Source: Klebsiella africana (GTDB lineage: Bacteria > Pseudomonadota > Gammaproteobacteria > Enterobacterales > Enterobacteriaceae). Taken from it: a stretch of 64,000 bases of DNA. The first letter of the stretch is position 1, and every line of letters begins with the position of its first letter. The DNA lies in NCBI RefSeq assembly GCF_020526085.1, contig NZ_CP084874.1, positions 124,001-188,000 on the forward strand. The letters run 5' to 3'. The notes under the pieces are model-generated. The model ran no database searches, was not told the origin of the DNA, and saw only the letters and a program-made list of their open reading frames with translations. A program made the translations under genes and the position numbers. Below, in pieces: positions 8,957-19,467 of the stretch.

Positions 8957-10319
8957 AAAACTGCCAGTCTGCTATACGGAACAGCGTCGCGCCGTACGTC
9001 TGGGGAAATTGATCAAGAGCGGTGGCGCGGGTAGCGTTTACTTCCTGGCGGATGACCCTTCCCGCGTTGCCAAACTTTACCATCCACACACCGATACCGC
9101 TTACTACCAGCGCAAGCTCAGCGCCATGTTGGCGCAGCGGCCCGAGATCCCCGCCCCCGCGGAAAATGCGTCGATTGTCCAGCTGGCGTGGCCCGACTAT
9201 TTGCTCTACGACGAGCGCAAGCGCGTTGTGGGTTTTGTCATGCCGGTTCTGGACACCCAGCGCACCATTGAGCTGGAGTATATTTTACAGGCACGGCAGG
9301 CGAAGGCGCACCATCTGCCGGAAGGCATCGGTGCGAAGGTGAGCCTGGCTTGCAACCTTGCTACCCTGGTCTCTACGCTGCATGCGCGACAGCACCGGGT
9401 TATCGACATGAAGCCGGTCAACCTGCGCTTCTATCGCGACAGCCTGTATATCGCGCTGCTGGACTGCGATGGCTTTAGCATTCAGGGCGAGGGAGAGCGT
9501 TTCCCCGCAGGGCAGTTTACGCCGGATTATCTGGCGCCGGAGTTTCAGCGTATTGGGCAGGTGCCCGGTGAGCAAGAGGAGGCGCAGGACCGCTTTTCGC
9601 TGGCGGTGATTATTTTCCAGCTACTCAATCACGGAATTCATCCCTTCAGCGGTCGCTCGATATCGGCGAAGGTGCCTGATGATTTACCCGGTCGTATCGC
9701 TGCCGGTTGTTACGCCTACGGTATCAATGCGGCAAAAAGCAGTGTTCCGGTGCCAGGCAGTACCCACCATTTGTTGCCGGTTGAGCTGCGTAAGCTGTTC
9801 GATCGCGCATTCAGCGACTCGCCCGCCCGACGTCCTTCCGCCGATGAGTGGGCGCAGGAGCTGCGTCCTTATGCGCTACGCAGCACGCAAAAAATTATTC
9901 TTTGTCATCAAAAACACCAGCATTTCGCCGGGATGCCGTGTCTGGTCTGCGCGCGGAAAAAACAGGTTGTTGCGGGAATAAAACAGGCAAAACAGCGTAA
10001 ACAAGCGGAAACCGATCGCCCGCGGGTTGCGCCTGTTGTGCGGCAGCCTAGCAGAGCGCCAGCCGCTGCCGTAGCTCGTCAGCCTATCGGGCCAGGGCCG
10101 ATAACCCTGCTGTGGCGCAGTATTCGTAGCAACGTTCCTTCGTTTGCCTGGCATGGCGCGCTGGCGCTGATGGGAACGCTGATTATGGGGGGGCTGGCGC
10201 GCAGTTTTGCCCGGCTCCACGACGCTGGTCCAGCATGGTTTGATATTGCGGCGTTACTGATTATTTTTATCTGGGGGACGGCGCTGGTACTCCGGTCCAT
10301 TATTCGGAGTAAGCCATAA
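8946..10319 (+). CDS. Membrane-anchored Ser/Thr protein kinase-like protein (YegI-like)
   Basis: The 457 residues contain a protein kinase fold. The Gly loop is KSGGAGSVYFL (residues about 21-31), VAKLYHP holds the ATP Lys, RVIDMKPVNL the catalytic Asp-Lys-Asn, and LDCDGFSI replaces the usual DFG. All catalytic residues are present. After the kinase (to about 310) comes CHQKHQHFAGMPCLVC, a short zinc-ribbon-like Cys/His motif seen in kinases of this set. A basic linker and two hydrophobic segments follow (about 400-422 and 430-450), so the enzyme is tethered to the inner membrane. It overlaps the phosphatase gene; the next gene starts one base after its stop. The substrate is unknown. Confidence 0.87.
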   Translation: MNHKKLPVCYTEQRRAVRLGKLIKSGGAGSVYFLADDPSRVAKLYHPHTDTAYYQRKLSAMLAQRPEIPAPAENASIVQLAWPDYLLYDERKRVVGFVMPVLDTQRTIELEYILQARQAKAHHLPEGIGAKVSLACNLATLVSTLHARQHRVIDMKPVNLRFYRDSLYIALLDCDGFSIQGEGERFPAGQFTPDYLAPEFQRIGQVPGEQEEAQDRFSLAVIIFQLLNHGIHPFSGRSISAKVPDDLPGRIAAGCYAYGINAAKSSVPVPGSTHHLLPVELRKLFDRAFSDSPARRPSADEWAQELRPYALRSTQKIILCHQKHQHFAGMPCLVCARKKQVVAGIKQAKQRKQAETDRPRVAPVVRQPSRAPAAAVARQPIGPGPITLLWRSIRSNVPSFAWHGALALMGTLIMGGLARSFARLHDAGPAWFDIAALLIIFIWGTALVLRSIIRSKP

Positions 10320-12653
10320 ATGACGCTGAAATTAAGATATCTCATTCTCTTTTTCGCGTTGCTGATGGCTTTTGTGGCGCCGGATCTCGTCTCCTTGCTG
10401 TGGTCCGCGCCATTTCGCTTAATGGATAAGCTGCCGCTGTTACCTGTCGCGCTCAATGATCCCCAGCGTTTATATCTCTATGGCCTGTGGCTGGGGGGAA
10501 CGATCTATTTTTCCGCCCTGATGTGGGTGGCGGTTACCCGACGCAATAAAGGTTATCTGATAGTTGCTGTGGCGCAGATTGTTTTTGTCATCGGCATGAC
10601 CTTATGCAAGGTGCCGATTGGCGAGCAAAACCAGCGGCGCTGGCAGAGTATGAATCAGCTGGAAACGCCCGTCTGGAGCGATTTTCTCTATGATCGTCAT
10701 GCCCGTTTTATTCAGATAGCGCTGCGTGGAGGGGCGTTGAATCAGCACAAGATCACCGAGCAATTTCTCGCACAGAAGAAACCGCTGGCGGCGCTACCGC
10801 TTGGCTGGAATGAAGAAGATGCCGCCGCCGCGGATGCGCTCTGGCAGCAGGCGCTGGGCTATCGTGAACGGGAAGCGAAAGCATTACCCAAAATGATGGA
10901 CTATTTGGCCTGGATGCCGGACCGTGGCGATCTGACGCTGGCCACGGCCATCCTGACGCTGACGAGCGAGGCGGATAAAGCGCGAGCAGAAACGGCGTTT
11001 CGTCGGGCCATTGCCATTGCGCCGGAAAACCCGGATGCCTGGCTGGGCTGGGCAGTCGCGTTAATCCAGGCCCGCGATGATGCGCGGGTGCGAAATTCGC
11101 AGTTTCAGGCGCTCACGCAAAGCATTACAACCGGATTGTTGATGGCGGAGGGGCTGGAGGAGAGTCCACGTCAGCCTGCGCTACAGCAGCGGCTGGCAGC
11201 ATACATCGCGCAAATGCCGGTGGACGATCGGCAAATCCTGCACATTTTGCAGGCGCGCATGCAGACGCGCGCCTGCGATTTGCCACTGGATAAGTATGCA
11301 ACGGAGCAGAGTGAAGCGAGCAAGGTGCTGCCTTTGGCAAAATCAATCGTGTTTAAAACCGCTCCCGTGCGTAGCGTCAGCCCGATTAACGAACGCTTTC
11401 CCGGCCACGTCAGCATTGATACGGAGCGCTATGGCATCAGGAAAGAGAGTTTGCAGGCGATGCCGTATCCGGCGATACATAAATACATCAAGTCAGCGAC
11501 AACCATCCTCTCGCTGGATACTGACGCCAGCGGCGAGCTGTTAAACGTGGTCGTTGAGTGCAGCAGCGGCATTCCCGAGTTCGACCAGGCGGCGCTGCAC
11601 TATGCGCAGCAGTGGCGTTTGGGTTCTCACCGGCAGGGAAAACGTGTGTTGCTGCCGGTGAGCTTTATCAGCGATCGTGTACCGCCGGAGGAGTACTATG
11701 AGGAGATGGAGGCGCGGGCGATGCGCATCTCCCGGCTGGCCGCTCGTCATAATAAAACGGGGATGGAAAGCGCCAGCCAGGAGATGATCGCGCGATTTAC
11801 GCGAATGAAAGCGCTGTTTCCGCAACAGAAACTAAGTGCGAAAGAGGCGCATCAATTACAGCTTATCTACCTTAAAAAGCGGGATAAAACGACCAAAGGC
11901 AGAATGGAAAGCTTTACTGAAATGACGGAGGCGATGGAAGCCCTGGTGGATACGCATCCGTACTACGCGCCGCTACTAAAAGATCTGGCGTTCAGAAAAA
12001 GTTACGCTTCCTTTGAGGAGAAGAGGGCAGCATGGGCGCAGCTGCTGGCGCTGGCGCCAGAGGATCCGCAGGTGTGGATGGCCTGGGGGAGCGTGTGGGC
12101 CGATCGCGATCCAGAGCTGTACATGGGCGCGATGATCGCTTCCATGCTGCTACAGCCGCTCATCGAGGATACCGAGCAGAAAATAGCGAATATCAAAACG
12201 AAGCTCCTGATGCGGGTTGGCATGGGGCCACGTAAGACGATTCTTTCGGCAAAGGTCTACGCCGACTATGGCGATATCCTTGGGGAAAGAGCTAAAGGGG
12301 AAGATACGGCGAAGGCCGCGGCGATCTTACCCGCCAGTCAAAAACTGGATCGTCAGGAAACCGTCGCCCCCCTGTATCCAGCGCAGCGCATGACGGTTGA
12401 TATCGATCGTGATGAGGTGTTGAATGCTCCTCTCTTCAACGTAGTGTGGAAAGCGCCGCAGCGGCCAGACGAACGGCGGGCGGAACTGACCGTTGATATC
12501 GATGACACTGGCATGCCGACGCTGGTACTCATCAGCAAAAGCAGCGAAGTGGAACAGTATGATGCGCAGGCGGTCAATATGCTGTGGCGCTGGAAGTTTA
12601 AACCGCAGCCTGATGGCAGGCGGATGACCGTTGGCGTGAATTTTCTCCACTAA
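10320..12653 (+). CDS. Large membrane protein with two TonB C-terminal-like domains
   Basis: The 777 residues begin with three membrane segments (about 5-28, 50-72 and 78-95). The basic loop TRRNKG between segments 2 and 3 suggests that the rest is periplasmic. A helical, repeat-like region contains PENPDAWLGWAVAL, and a similar PEDPQVWMAWGSVW recurs near residue 580, as in tetratricopeptide repeats. Two TonB-C-like folds are visible: residues about 360-450 (TILSLDTDASGELLNVVV, FDQAALHYAQQWRL) and about 680-777 (AELTVDIDDTGMPTLVLI, YDAQAVNMLWRWKFKP). It is the last gene of the operon. I infer a periplasmic output or sensor partner of the kinase/phosphatase pair. It is not TonB itself: it lacks the Pro-rich region and the TonB transmembrane motif. 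Confidence 0.8.
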   Translation: MTLKLRYLILFFALLMAFVAPDLVSLLWSAPFRLMDKLPLLPVALNDPQRLYLYGLWLGGTIYFSALMWVAVTRRNKGYLIVAVAQIVFVIGMTLCKVPIGEQNQRRWQSMNQLETPVWSDFLYDRHARFIQIALRGGALNQHKITEQFLAQKKPLAALPLGWNEEDAAAADALWQQALGYREREAKALPKMMDYLAWMPDRGDLTLATAILTLTSEADKARAETAFRRAIAIAPENPDAWLGWAVALIQARDDARVRNSQFQALTQSITTGLLMAEGLEESPRQPALQQRLAAYIAQMPVDDRQILHILQARMQTRACDLPLDKYATEQSEASKVLPLAKSIVFKTAPVRSVSPINERFPGHVSIDTERYGIRKESLQAMPYPAIHKYIKSATTILSLDTDASGELLNVVVECSSGIPEFDQAALHYAQQWRLGSHRQGKRVLLPVSFISDRVPPEEYYEEMEARAMRISRLAARHNKTGMESASQEMIARFTRMKALFPQQKLSAKEAHQLQLIYLKKRDKTTKGRMESFTEMTEAMEALVDTHPYYAPLLKDLAFRKSYASFEEKRAAWAQLLALAPEDPQVWMAWGSVWADRDPELYMGAMIASMLLQPLIEDTEQKIANIKTKLLMRVGMGPRKTILSAKVYADYGDILGERAKGEDTAKAAAILPASQKLDRQETVAPLYPAQRMTVDIDRDEVLNAPLFNVVWKAPQRPDERRAELTVDIDDTGMPTLVLISKSSEVEQYDAQAVNMLWRWKFKPQPDGRRMTVGVNFLH

Positions 12654-12716
12654 TCGCGTCGCTGCCTCCTGAACGAGGTAAAATAGTGACGCCTGCCTAT
12701 GTAGATGAGGAAAATC

Positions 12717-13526
12717 ATGCCTGAATTACCAGAGGTTGAAACCAGCCGTCGCGGCATCGAGCCGCACCTGGTTGGTGCAACCATTCTGCACGCCGTCGTG
12801 CGCAACGGACGGCTGCGCTGGCCGGTTTCCGAAGAGATTTATCGCCTGAGCGACGTTCCGGTTCTCAGCGTGCGTCGCCGCGCCAAATACCTGCTTTTGG
12901 AACTCCCGGACGGCTGGATCATCGTCCATCTCGGGATGTCGGGTAGCTTGCGCATCCTGAGCGAAGAACTGCCGGCAGAAAAACACGATCACGTTGACCT
13001 GGTCATGAGTAACGGCAAGGTGCTGCGCTACACCGATCCGCGCCGCTTTGGCGCCTGGCTGTGGACCAAAGAGCTGGAAGGCCACCCGGTGCTGGCGCAT
13101 CTTGGCCCGGAGCCGCTCAGCGATGAATTTAACGCCGACTATCTCCAGCAAAAATGCGCGAGGAAGAAAACCGCGATCAAACCCTGGCTGATGGATAACA
13201 AGCTGGTGGTGGGGGTCGGCAATATCTACGCCAGTGAATCGCTGTTCTCCGCCGGGATCCATCCTGACCGGTTGGCGTCCTCGCTGTCGCGGGACGAGTG
13301 CGAGCAACTGGTGAAGGTGATCAAGCTGGTCCTGCTGCGTTCGATAGAGCAGGGCGGCACCACGCTGAAGGATTTCCTGCAAAGCGATGGCAAGCCGGGC
13401 TATTTTGCCCAGGAGCTGCAGGTCTATGGCCGCAAGGGCGAGCCATGCCGGATCTGCGGTACGCCGGTCGTCGGGACCAAACATGCCCAGCGGGCGACTT
13501 TTTATTGCCGCCAGTGTCAGAAGTAG
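12717..13526 (+). CDS. mutM: Formamidopyrimidine-DNA glycosylase (Fpg)
   Basis: Base-excision repair enzyme removing 8-oxoguanine and formamidopyrimidines, with AP-lyase activity. The product is 269 residues, full length. The start [13 protein letters not shown] places the catalytic N-terminal Pro2 and Glu3 correctly; an in-frame ATG four codons upstream is therefore excluded. Lys57 lies in [11 protein letters not shown]-terminal zinc finger CRICG...CRQCQK (C-x2-C-x16-C-x2-C) closes the protein. In E. coli it follows rpmG directly; here the four-gene cluster intervenes. TAAAAT at 12679-12684 may be a local -10. Confidence 0.97.
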   Translation: MPELPEVETSRRGIEPHLVGATILHAVVRNGRLRWPVSEEIYRLSDVPVLSVRRRAKYLLLELPDGWIIVHLGMSGSLRILSEELPAEKHDHVDLVMSNGKVLRYTDPRRFGAWLWTKELEGHPVLAHLGPEPLSDEFNADYLQQKCARKKTAIKPWLMDNKLVVGVGNIYASESLFSAGIHPDRLASSLSRDECEQLVKVIKLVLLRSIEQGGTTLKDFLQSDGKPGYFAQELQVYGRKGEPCRICGTPVVGTKHAQRATFYCRQCQK

Positions 13527-13546
13527 TCTCAGGAACACGAACGTTT

Positions 13547-13577
13547 GTAGGCCAGGTCAGCGTAGCGCCACCTGGCA
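13547..13577. repeat. REP element between mutM and coaD
   Basis: GTAGGCCAGGTCAGCGTAGCG, then CCACCTGGCA, matches the layout of an enterobacterial REP unit (arms GCCAGGT/ACCTGGC around a GCGTAGCGC core). It lies in the 79-base gap between two convergent genes, the usual REP location. Confidence 0.65.
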
Positions 13578-13605
13578 CACAGACCGGGACAGAGCAGCTG
13601 ATAGG

Positions 13606-14857
<1,252 letters not shown>

Positions 14858-14858
<1 letters not shown>

Positions 14859-16132
14859 TAATGACTCCGCTGCGGCAGGTAGGGTTGCAGTAACTGTAGC
14901 AGACGCGACAGCGCGCCCTGGTTTTGATGCAATACTTCCACCGCGTGACGGCCATACCACAGACGGTAGTCTTCATCAGTGAGGAGCGTGGACACCTCTC
15001 TGACCAGCGAATCGGCGTCGGTAACGGTAATCAGGCCATCGTCCTGCTGCAGCTTGGCGCAGATATCTTTGAAGTTGAAGGTGTGCGGCCCCATCAGCAC
15101 CGGAATGGCGTGCGCCGCCGGCTCGAGCGGGTTATGGCCGCCGCGCTCCACCAGGCTGCCGCCGACGAAGGCGAGGTCGGCAATGCCGTAGAGCAGCATC
15201 AGTTCGCCCATGGTATCGCCAATCACCACCTGGGTACTGGAAGAAGGGATCTCGCCGGTGCTGCGCAGGGTGAAGCTCATCCCGGCTTTTAGCACCATCT
15301 CGCGGGCGTCCGGGAAGCGCTCCGGATGGCGGGGCACAAGGATCAGCAGCAGGTTCGGGAAGGTCTCCAGCAGCTTTTTATGCGCCTGCAGGATGATTTG
15401 CTCTTCGCCGTCGTGGGTGCTGGTGGCGATCCAGACTTTACGATGCGGCGCCCATTGCCGGCGCAGCGTCACCGCCCGGGCCGCCAGCTCAGGCGTGACC
15501 GAGATATCGAATTTCAGGCTACCGGTGACCGCGAGCTGGTTGCGCTTCAGCCCCAGCGAGAGGAAGCGGTTACCATCTTCTTCGTTCTGCGCCGCGATAA
15601 GCGTAATGCGGCTTAACAGGCGGCGCATAAAGCCGCCCAGTTTGGCATAGCCTTTAGCGGAACGTTCGGACAGGCGCGCGTTGGCGATCACCAGCGGGAT
15701 CTTACGCTTATGCAGCGCGGCCACCATATTTGGCCACAGCTCGGTCTCCATCACAATCACCAGCTTCGGCTGAACGGTGTTCAGGAAACGGTTCATGGCG
15801 CCGGGCAGATCGTAGGGCAGATAGACGTGATGAACATCTTTGCCGAACGCCGACATGGCGCGCTCGGAGCCGGTCGGCGTCATGGTGGTGACAGTGATCG
15901 GCAGAGAAGGGTAGCGGTGGCGCAGGGCGCGAACCAGCGGAATGGCGGCTAAGGTCTCGCCGACGGAAACGGAGTGCAGCAGAATGCCATCCGGCTCTAC
16001 CTTGTTCTGACAGTAGCCATAGCGTTCCGCCCAGCGTTTACGGTAGGCAGGAGCCTTACGGCTACGCAGCAGCAGCCGCAGCCACACCAGCGGCTGAATA
16101 AGGTAAAGTAGGGTGGTATAAAGCAATTCCAA
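14858..16132 (-). CDS. waaA: Kdo transferase
   Basis: Transfers Kdo residues from CMP-Kdo to lipid IVA, the first step of core assembly and essential. The 424 residues match the family length. An N-terminal hydrophobic anchor ([20 protein letters not shown]) is followed by the GT30 N-domain with the catalytic Glu in [12 protein letters not shown] (residues about 54-65). The C-domain holds [17 protein letters not shown] and [10 protein letters not shown], where the nucleotide sugar binds. It begins an apparent waaA-waaE-coaD unit, 91 bases after the upstream GT2 gene. Confidence 0.97.
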
Positions 16133-16223
16133 ACTATTTATCCGTTCTCTGTTTTGGCGGGCAAATTCTAAGCATTTCGCCCGCGTAAAGCTATCTCTTT
16201 GGCGGAAACAGCGGGTTTTTGGT

Positions 16224-17213
16224 CTATCCCGCGTGGCGATAACGCTTAATACGCAGATAGCGGCGTCCCAGGCGCCAGCGTAAACGGAAAGTACAGGCGT
16301 TTTTCCAGATTAACCGCCAGATACCGCGATCGAAGAATTCGTTAATAATAACATGCTTTTTCGACTCATCTTTCATGCTGTCGAAGGTATGGATGATCCC
16401 CAGGCCTTCTTTGGCAATCTGCCAGCGACAGGCGGCGATATGGCGCACTTTATCCGGGTAGCGCTGGTTGATCGCCTCCAGCATCTCCAGAATTTTCATG
16501 TAATGGCGCGCCGAACGCATCAGCGTGTCGTCGTTGTCCGGCTTATGCGACACCGACTCAGAGTGAATGTAGTAATCATAGAACTGCTGACTGGTGTACT
16601 GCACGCGCTCCGCGGCCAGCAGGGCCTCGGTGGTCCAGGGGATATCCTGATGGCGCAGGCCAGGCTCGAAATGGAAGTGATGCTGGCGGATAAAGTCGTG
16701 ACGATAAATATTAAGCCAGGTGACGTGCAGAAACTTCCGCGAGTCCAGGGCCTGCTTAAGCCAGACATGGCCCGGCAGCACGCCGGTTGAGGGCAGGCGA
16801 TCCAGCGGGAAAATCGGGTGGCTCTCGCGGCGCTTTTCGTACACATAGGTGCCGTTGCAGGTGGCGATATCGAGATGTTCTTTCTCGGCCATCTCCAGCA
16901 GCGTGCGATACATGCCTGGATAGAGTTTGTCGTCGATATCCGGAAACGCCAGATATTTGCCGCGGGCGGCGGCGAGGCCAGTATTGCGCGCGACCGAGAC
17001 GCCCTGGTTTTCCTGCTCCAGCACCTGGACGTTCTGTAGCCGCTCCCGCCATTCAGCGACCACCGCCAGGCTGTTGTCCGTCGAACCATCGTTCACCAGG
17101 ATCAGTTCATAGCTGTCCAGCTGCTGCTGTTCAAGGCACTCAAAGAATTGCGCAAGAAATTTCTCACCGTTGTAGACGGCAGCCACGATGCTCAATAAAG
17201 GCGTTTGACTCAT
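16224..17213 (-). CDS. Glycosyltransferase family 2, WaaH/YibD-like (candidate HepIII uronic acid transferase)
   Basis: A cytoplasmic GT-A enzyme of 329 residues. Motifs: SIVAAVYNGEKFLAQ, LVNDGSTDNSLAV, NQGVSVARNTGL and the metal site FPDIDDKLYPGMY. Over most of its length it resembles E. coli WaaH (YibD), for example RLPSTGVLPGHVWL and GLRHQDIPWTTEALL. WaaH adds glucuronate to heptose III. In Klebsiella a HepIII galacturonate transferase named WabO has been reported, and this gene is a good candidate, but I could not confirm the name. The start at 17213 (MSQTPLLSI) leaves 29 bases after wabH. It is last of the waaQ-wabG-wabH block. Confidence 0.82.
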   Translation of the reverse strand: MSQTPLLSIVAAVYNGEKFLAQFFECLEQQQLDSYELILVNDGSTDNSLAVVAEWRERLQNVQVLEQENQGVSVARNTGLAAARGKYLAFPDIDDKLYPGMYRTLLEMAEKEHLDIATCNGTYVYEKRRESHPIFPLDRLPSTGVLPGHVWLKQALDSRKFLHVTWLNIYRHDFIRQHHFHFEPGLRHQDIPWTTEALLAAERVQYTSQQFYDYYIHSESVSHKPDNDDTLMRSARHYMKILEMLEAINQRYPDKVRHIAACRWQIAKEGLGIIHTFDSMKDESKKHVIINEFFDRGIWRLIWKNACTFRLRWRLGRRYLRIKRYRHAG

Positions 17214-17242
17214 AAATCTTCGATCCTGGTTAACTAACGGCG

Positions 17243-18337
17243 TCAGGTGCGCTGCAGCTGACGGTACTGCTGACAAATGGACACGACGCTGAATTTTTCC
17301 AGCGCGGCATCGTCGATGGCCGGCGGGTTATGGTAAATGCTTTGCATCGTCTGAGCCAGCGCCGGACTGGTCAGATCCGCCAGACCGCGGGCAAGTTCGC
17401 CGGTGAGGATCTCGGTGACGCCGCCGGGGCAGCGGGTGCTGGCGACCGGCGTATGCAACAGCAGCGCCTCCACCACCACATTGCCGAATCCTTCGCTATC
17501 CGAGCTCAAAACCAGCATCCGCGCGCCTTTGATCCACGGTAAGGGGTTTTTCTGAAAGCCTTTGAACCACACCAGGTCCTCAATCTGCAGCGTTTTCGCC
17601 AGCTGGCGCAGGCGCTGCTCTTGCTCCGGTTTTCCCTGGCCTAACAGCACCAGCGGTGCGTCGATGCCGCTTTGCGCATAGGCTTCGAGCAGACGGTCGT
17701 GGCGTTTGCCCGGATGGAAGCGGCCGACGTGAATCAGATAGTCACCGGCCGGGCGCTCGCTGTCGGCTTCCGCCTCAGCTCGCAGGGCAGTGATATCGAA
17801 GGGGTTGTAGATAGTCTTCAGCTGCGCCGGACGCAGGGCGAAGGCTTCAACCAGATCGCGCCCCACGGCGTCGGAAACCGTCACCACGTTGCGACCCTGG
17901 TAAATTCGCTTAATCTTCTGCTGCTTCATCCAGCGGTCAAAGCCGGTGCGATGTCCGAGGTAGGAGGCAGAGAAGACGCCGTGCAGGCAGAACCAGACGT
18001 TACGCTCGCGCAGTGCCCGGCTGCGGGCGACGATGCGGTCGGTTTTGTGCAGGTTGGAGAGCACAAGGTCAAATTGCCCCTGCTGTTCGGCCCGGATGAC
18101 CGCGGCGTCCAGCTGGCGGGCGCGGCGGGACAGCTCGGTCAGCTTGCGCCACGGTTTACGGCAACGATCGGTCACCACCTGGTAGTCGAGCCCCTCGGGC
18201 AACGGATACTCGCAGACGTCGCGCAGCGAAATGAGCGACACCCGATCGCCGTCGCGCAGGAACTGTGCCGCCAGGGTCAGGACCACTTTTTCCGCGCCGC
18301 CGCCGGGTAAACCGTCAATCACAAATAAGATGCGCAT
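17243..18337 (-). CDS. wabH: LPS outer-core GlcNAc transferase (GT4)
   Basis: A retaining GT-B glycosyltransferase of 364 residues. The N-domain glycine-rich acceptor loop is DGLPGGGAEKVVLTLA (residues about 8-23). The C-domain has IHVGRFHPGKRHDRLLEAYA and the donor site SSDSEGFGNVVVEALLLHTPV, with Glu-x7-Glu. Position directly after wabG matches Klebsiella wabH, whose product adds GlcNAc to the outer-core galacturonate; WabN then deacetylates it. The name rests on position and family. The gap to wabG is 2 bases. Confidence 0.82.
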   Translation of the reverse strand: MRILFVIDGLPGGGAEKVVLTLAAQFLRDGDRVSLISLRDVCEYPLPEGLDYQVVTDRCRKPWRKLTELSRRARQLDAAVIRAEQQGQFDLVLSNLHKTDRIVARSRALRERNVWFCLHGVFSASYLGHRTGFDRWMKQQKIKRIYQGRNVVTVSDAVGRDLVEAFALRPAQLKTIYNPFDITALRAEAEADSERPAGDYLIHVGRFHPGKRHDRLLEAYAQSGIDAPLVLLGQGKPEQEQRLRQLAKTLQIEDLVWFKGFQKNPLPWIKGARMLVLSSDSEGFGNVVVEALLLHTPVASTRCPGGVTEILTGELARGLADLTSPALAQTMQSIYHNPPAIDDAALEKFSVVSICQQYRQLQRT

Positions 18338-18339
18338 CG

Positions 18340-19467
18340 TTATTTCACCAGATCCTGATAAAGAGAAAGCAGCTGGGTTGAGAGGCGCTCGCTGGTGCAG
18401 TCCATAATGCGCTCGCGGGCGCGGCTGCCTTCCGCGGAGCCCAGCGCGCGCGGCGGCAGGGCCATCACCGCCTGCTGCAGCGCCGGGATATCCAGGGCAT
18501 CGCAGACGTAACCGTTGTGCCCCTCGACGATAAACTCCGCCCCGCCGCAGCCGGTGGTGGTGATCACCGGCAGACCGCAGGCCATCGCTTCGAGGATGAC
18601 GTTGGGGAACGGATCGTAGAGGGTCGGCAGCAGCAGACCATCGGCCATCTGATAGAAGGGCAGCGTTTCCGACTGCATGCCGAAGAAGCGCACCCGCGCT
18701 TCGCAGCCGAGGCTCTTCGCCAGCGCCTGATAGCGCGGTTGATCCTTATCTTTGCCGACCACCAGCAGATAGCGATCGGTGGGAGCGATGGCGCGGATTG
18801 CCGCCGCCAGCCCTTTACGCTCAAAGCCGGAGCCGACGTAAATCAGGCAGGTCGCCTGCAGCGGCAGCTGCCATTTGGCGCGTAAGGCGGCAAAAGTCTC
18901 TTCGTCCGGCGGCAGGAAGCGCTGGTTGTCAATGGCGTTGTAAATAACGTGGATCTTGTCCGCCGGCAGGCCAAAGTCTTCGATGATCTCGCGCTTGATC
19001 ATCTCGGCGTTGCAGATCACCCCGCGCAGGTGTGAGTCTTCATACATCTCGCGCTCCGCCTGCATGACGTAGCGGTGGTAACGGTCGGCGAACAGCAGGC
19101 GGCTTTTCCAGGCCGGTAAAATGCGCGAGCGCTGCTGCAGCCAGCGGCGATGAACGCCGTCGCCAGCGCGGTAGAGATCGCAGCCGGGAATACGTTCATG
19201 GCTCTGCACCAGGTCGAAGGACTCGCGCTGCCACAGCGCACGCGCGGCGTTGGCAAAGCCGCGCTCGCGGCTGATGCGCCCCCATTTCCGTGGGTTACAG
19301 ATATGGATCTGCCAGTCCGGTTTCACCGGCCCCTGCCATTCGCGGGTGATGACGTTCAGCTGCAGATGACTGCTGTCGAGGGCTTCCAGCGCGCGGGAGA
19401 CAAACCGTTCTGCGCCGCCGTCCGGGCGGTACTTCTGCCGCACCAGAGCCAGCCTGAATTTACTCAT
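18340..19467 (-). CDS. wabG: LPS core galacturonic acid transferase (GT4, WaaG-like)
   Basis: A GT-B enzyme of 375 residues with the WaaG-type opening LVRQKYRPDGGAERFVSRAL. The C-domain has IYVGSGFERKGLAAAIRAI, VVGKDKDQPRY and the donor motif PTLYDPFPNVILEAMACGLPV. In Klebsiella WabG adds galacturonic acid to heptose II, the first outer-core sugar, and its loss also strips cell-bound capsule. The start overlaps the waaQ end by 4 bases (ATGA), so it is coupled with waaQ. Confidence 0.88.
   Translation of the reverse strand: MSKFRLALVRQKYRPDGGAERFVSRALEALDSSHLQLNVITREWQGPVKPDWQIHICNPRKWGRISRERGFANAARALWQRESFDLVQSHERIPGCDLYRAGDGVHRRWLQQRSRILPAWKSRLLFADRYHRYVMQAEREMYEDSHLRGVICNAEMIKREIIEDFGLPADKIHVIYNAIDNQRFLPPDEETFAALRAKWQLPLQATCLIYVGSGFERKGLAAAIRAIAPTDRYLLVVGKDKDQPRYQALAKSLGCEARVRFFGMQSETLPFYQMADGLLLPTLYDPFPNVILEAMACGLPVITTTGCGGAEFIVEGHNGYVCDALDIPALQQAVMALPPRALGSAEGSRARERIMDCTSERLSTQLLSLYQDLVK

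Noticed and set aside
12726..13538. A 270-codon open frame antisense to mutM
   Set aside because: Covers mutM almost exactly on the opposite strand; the mutM product has all catalytic residues.
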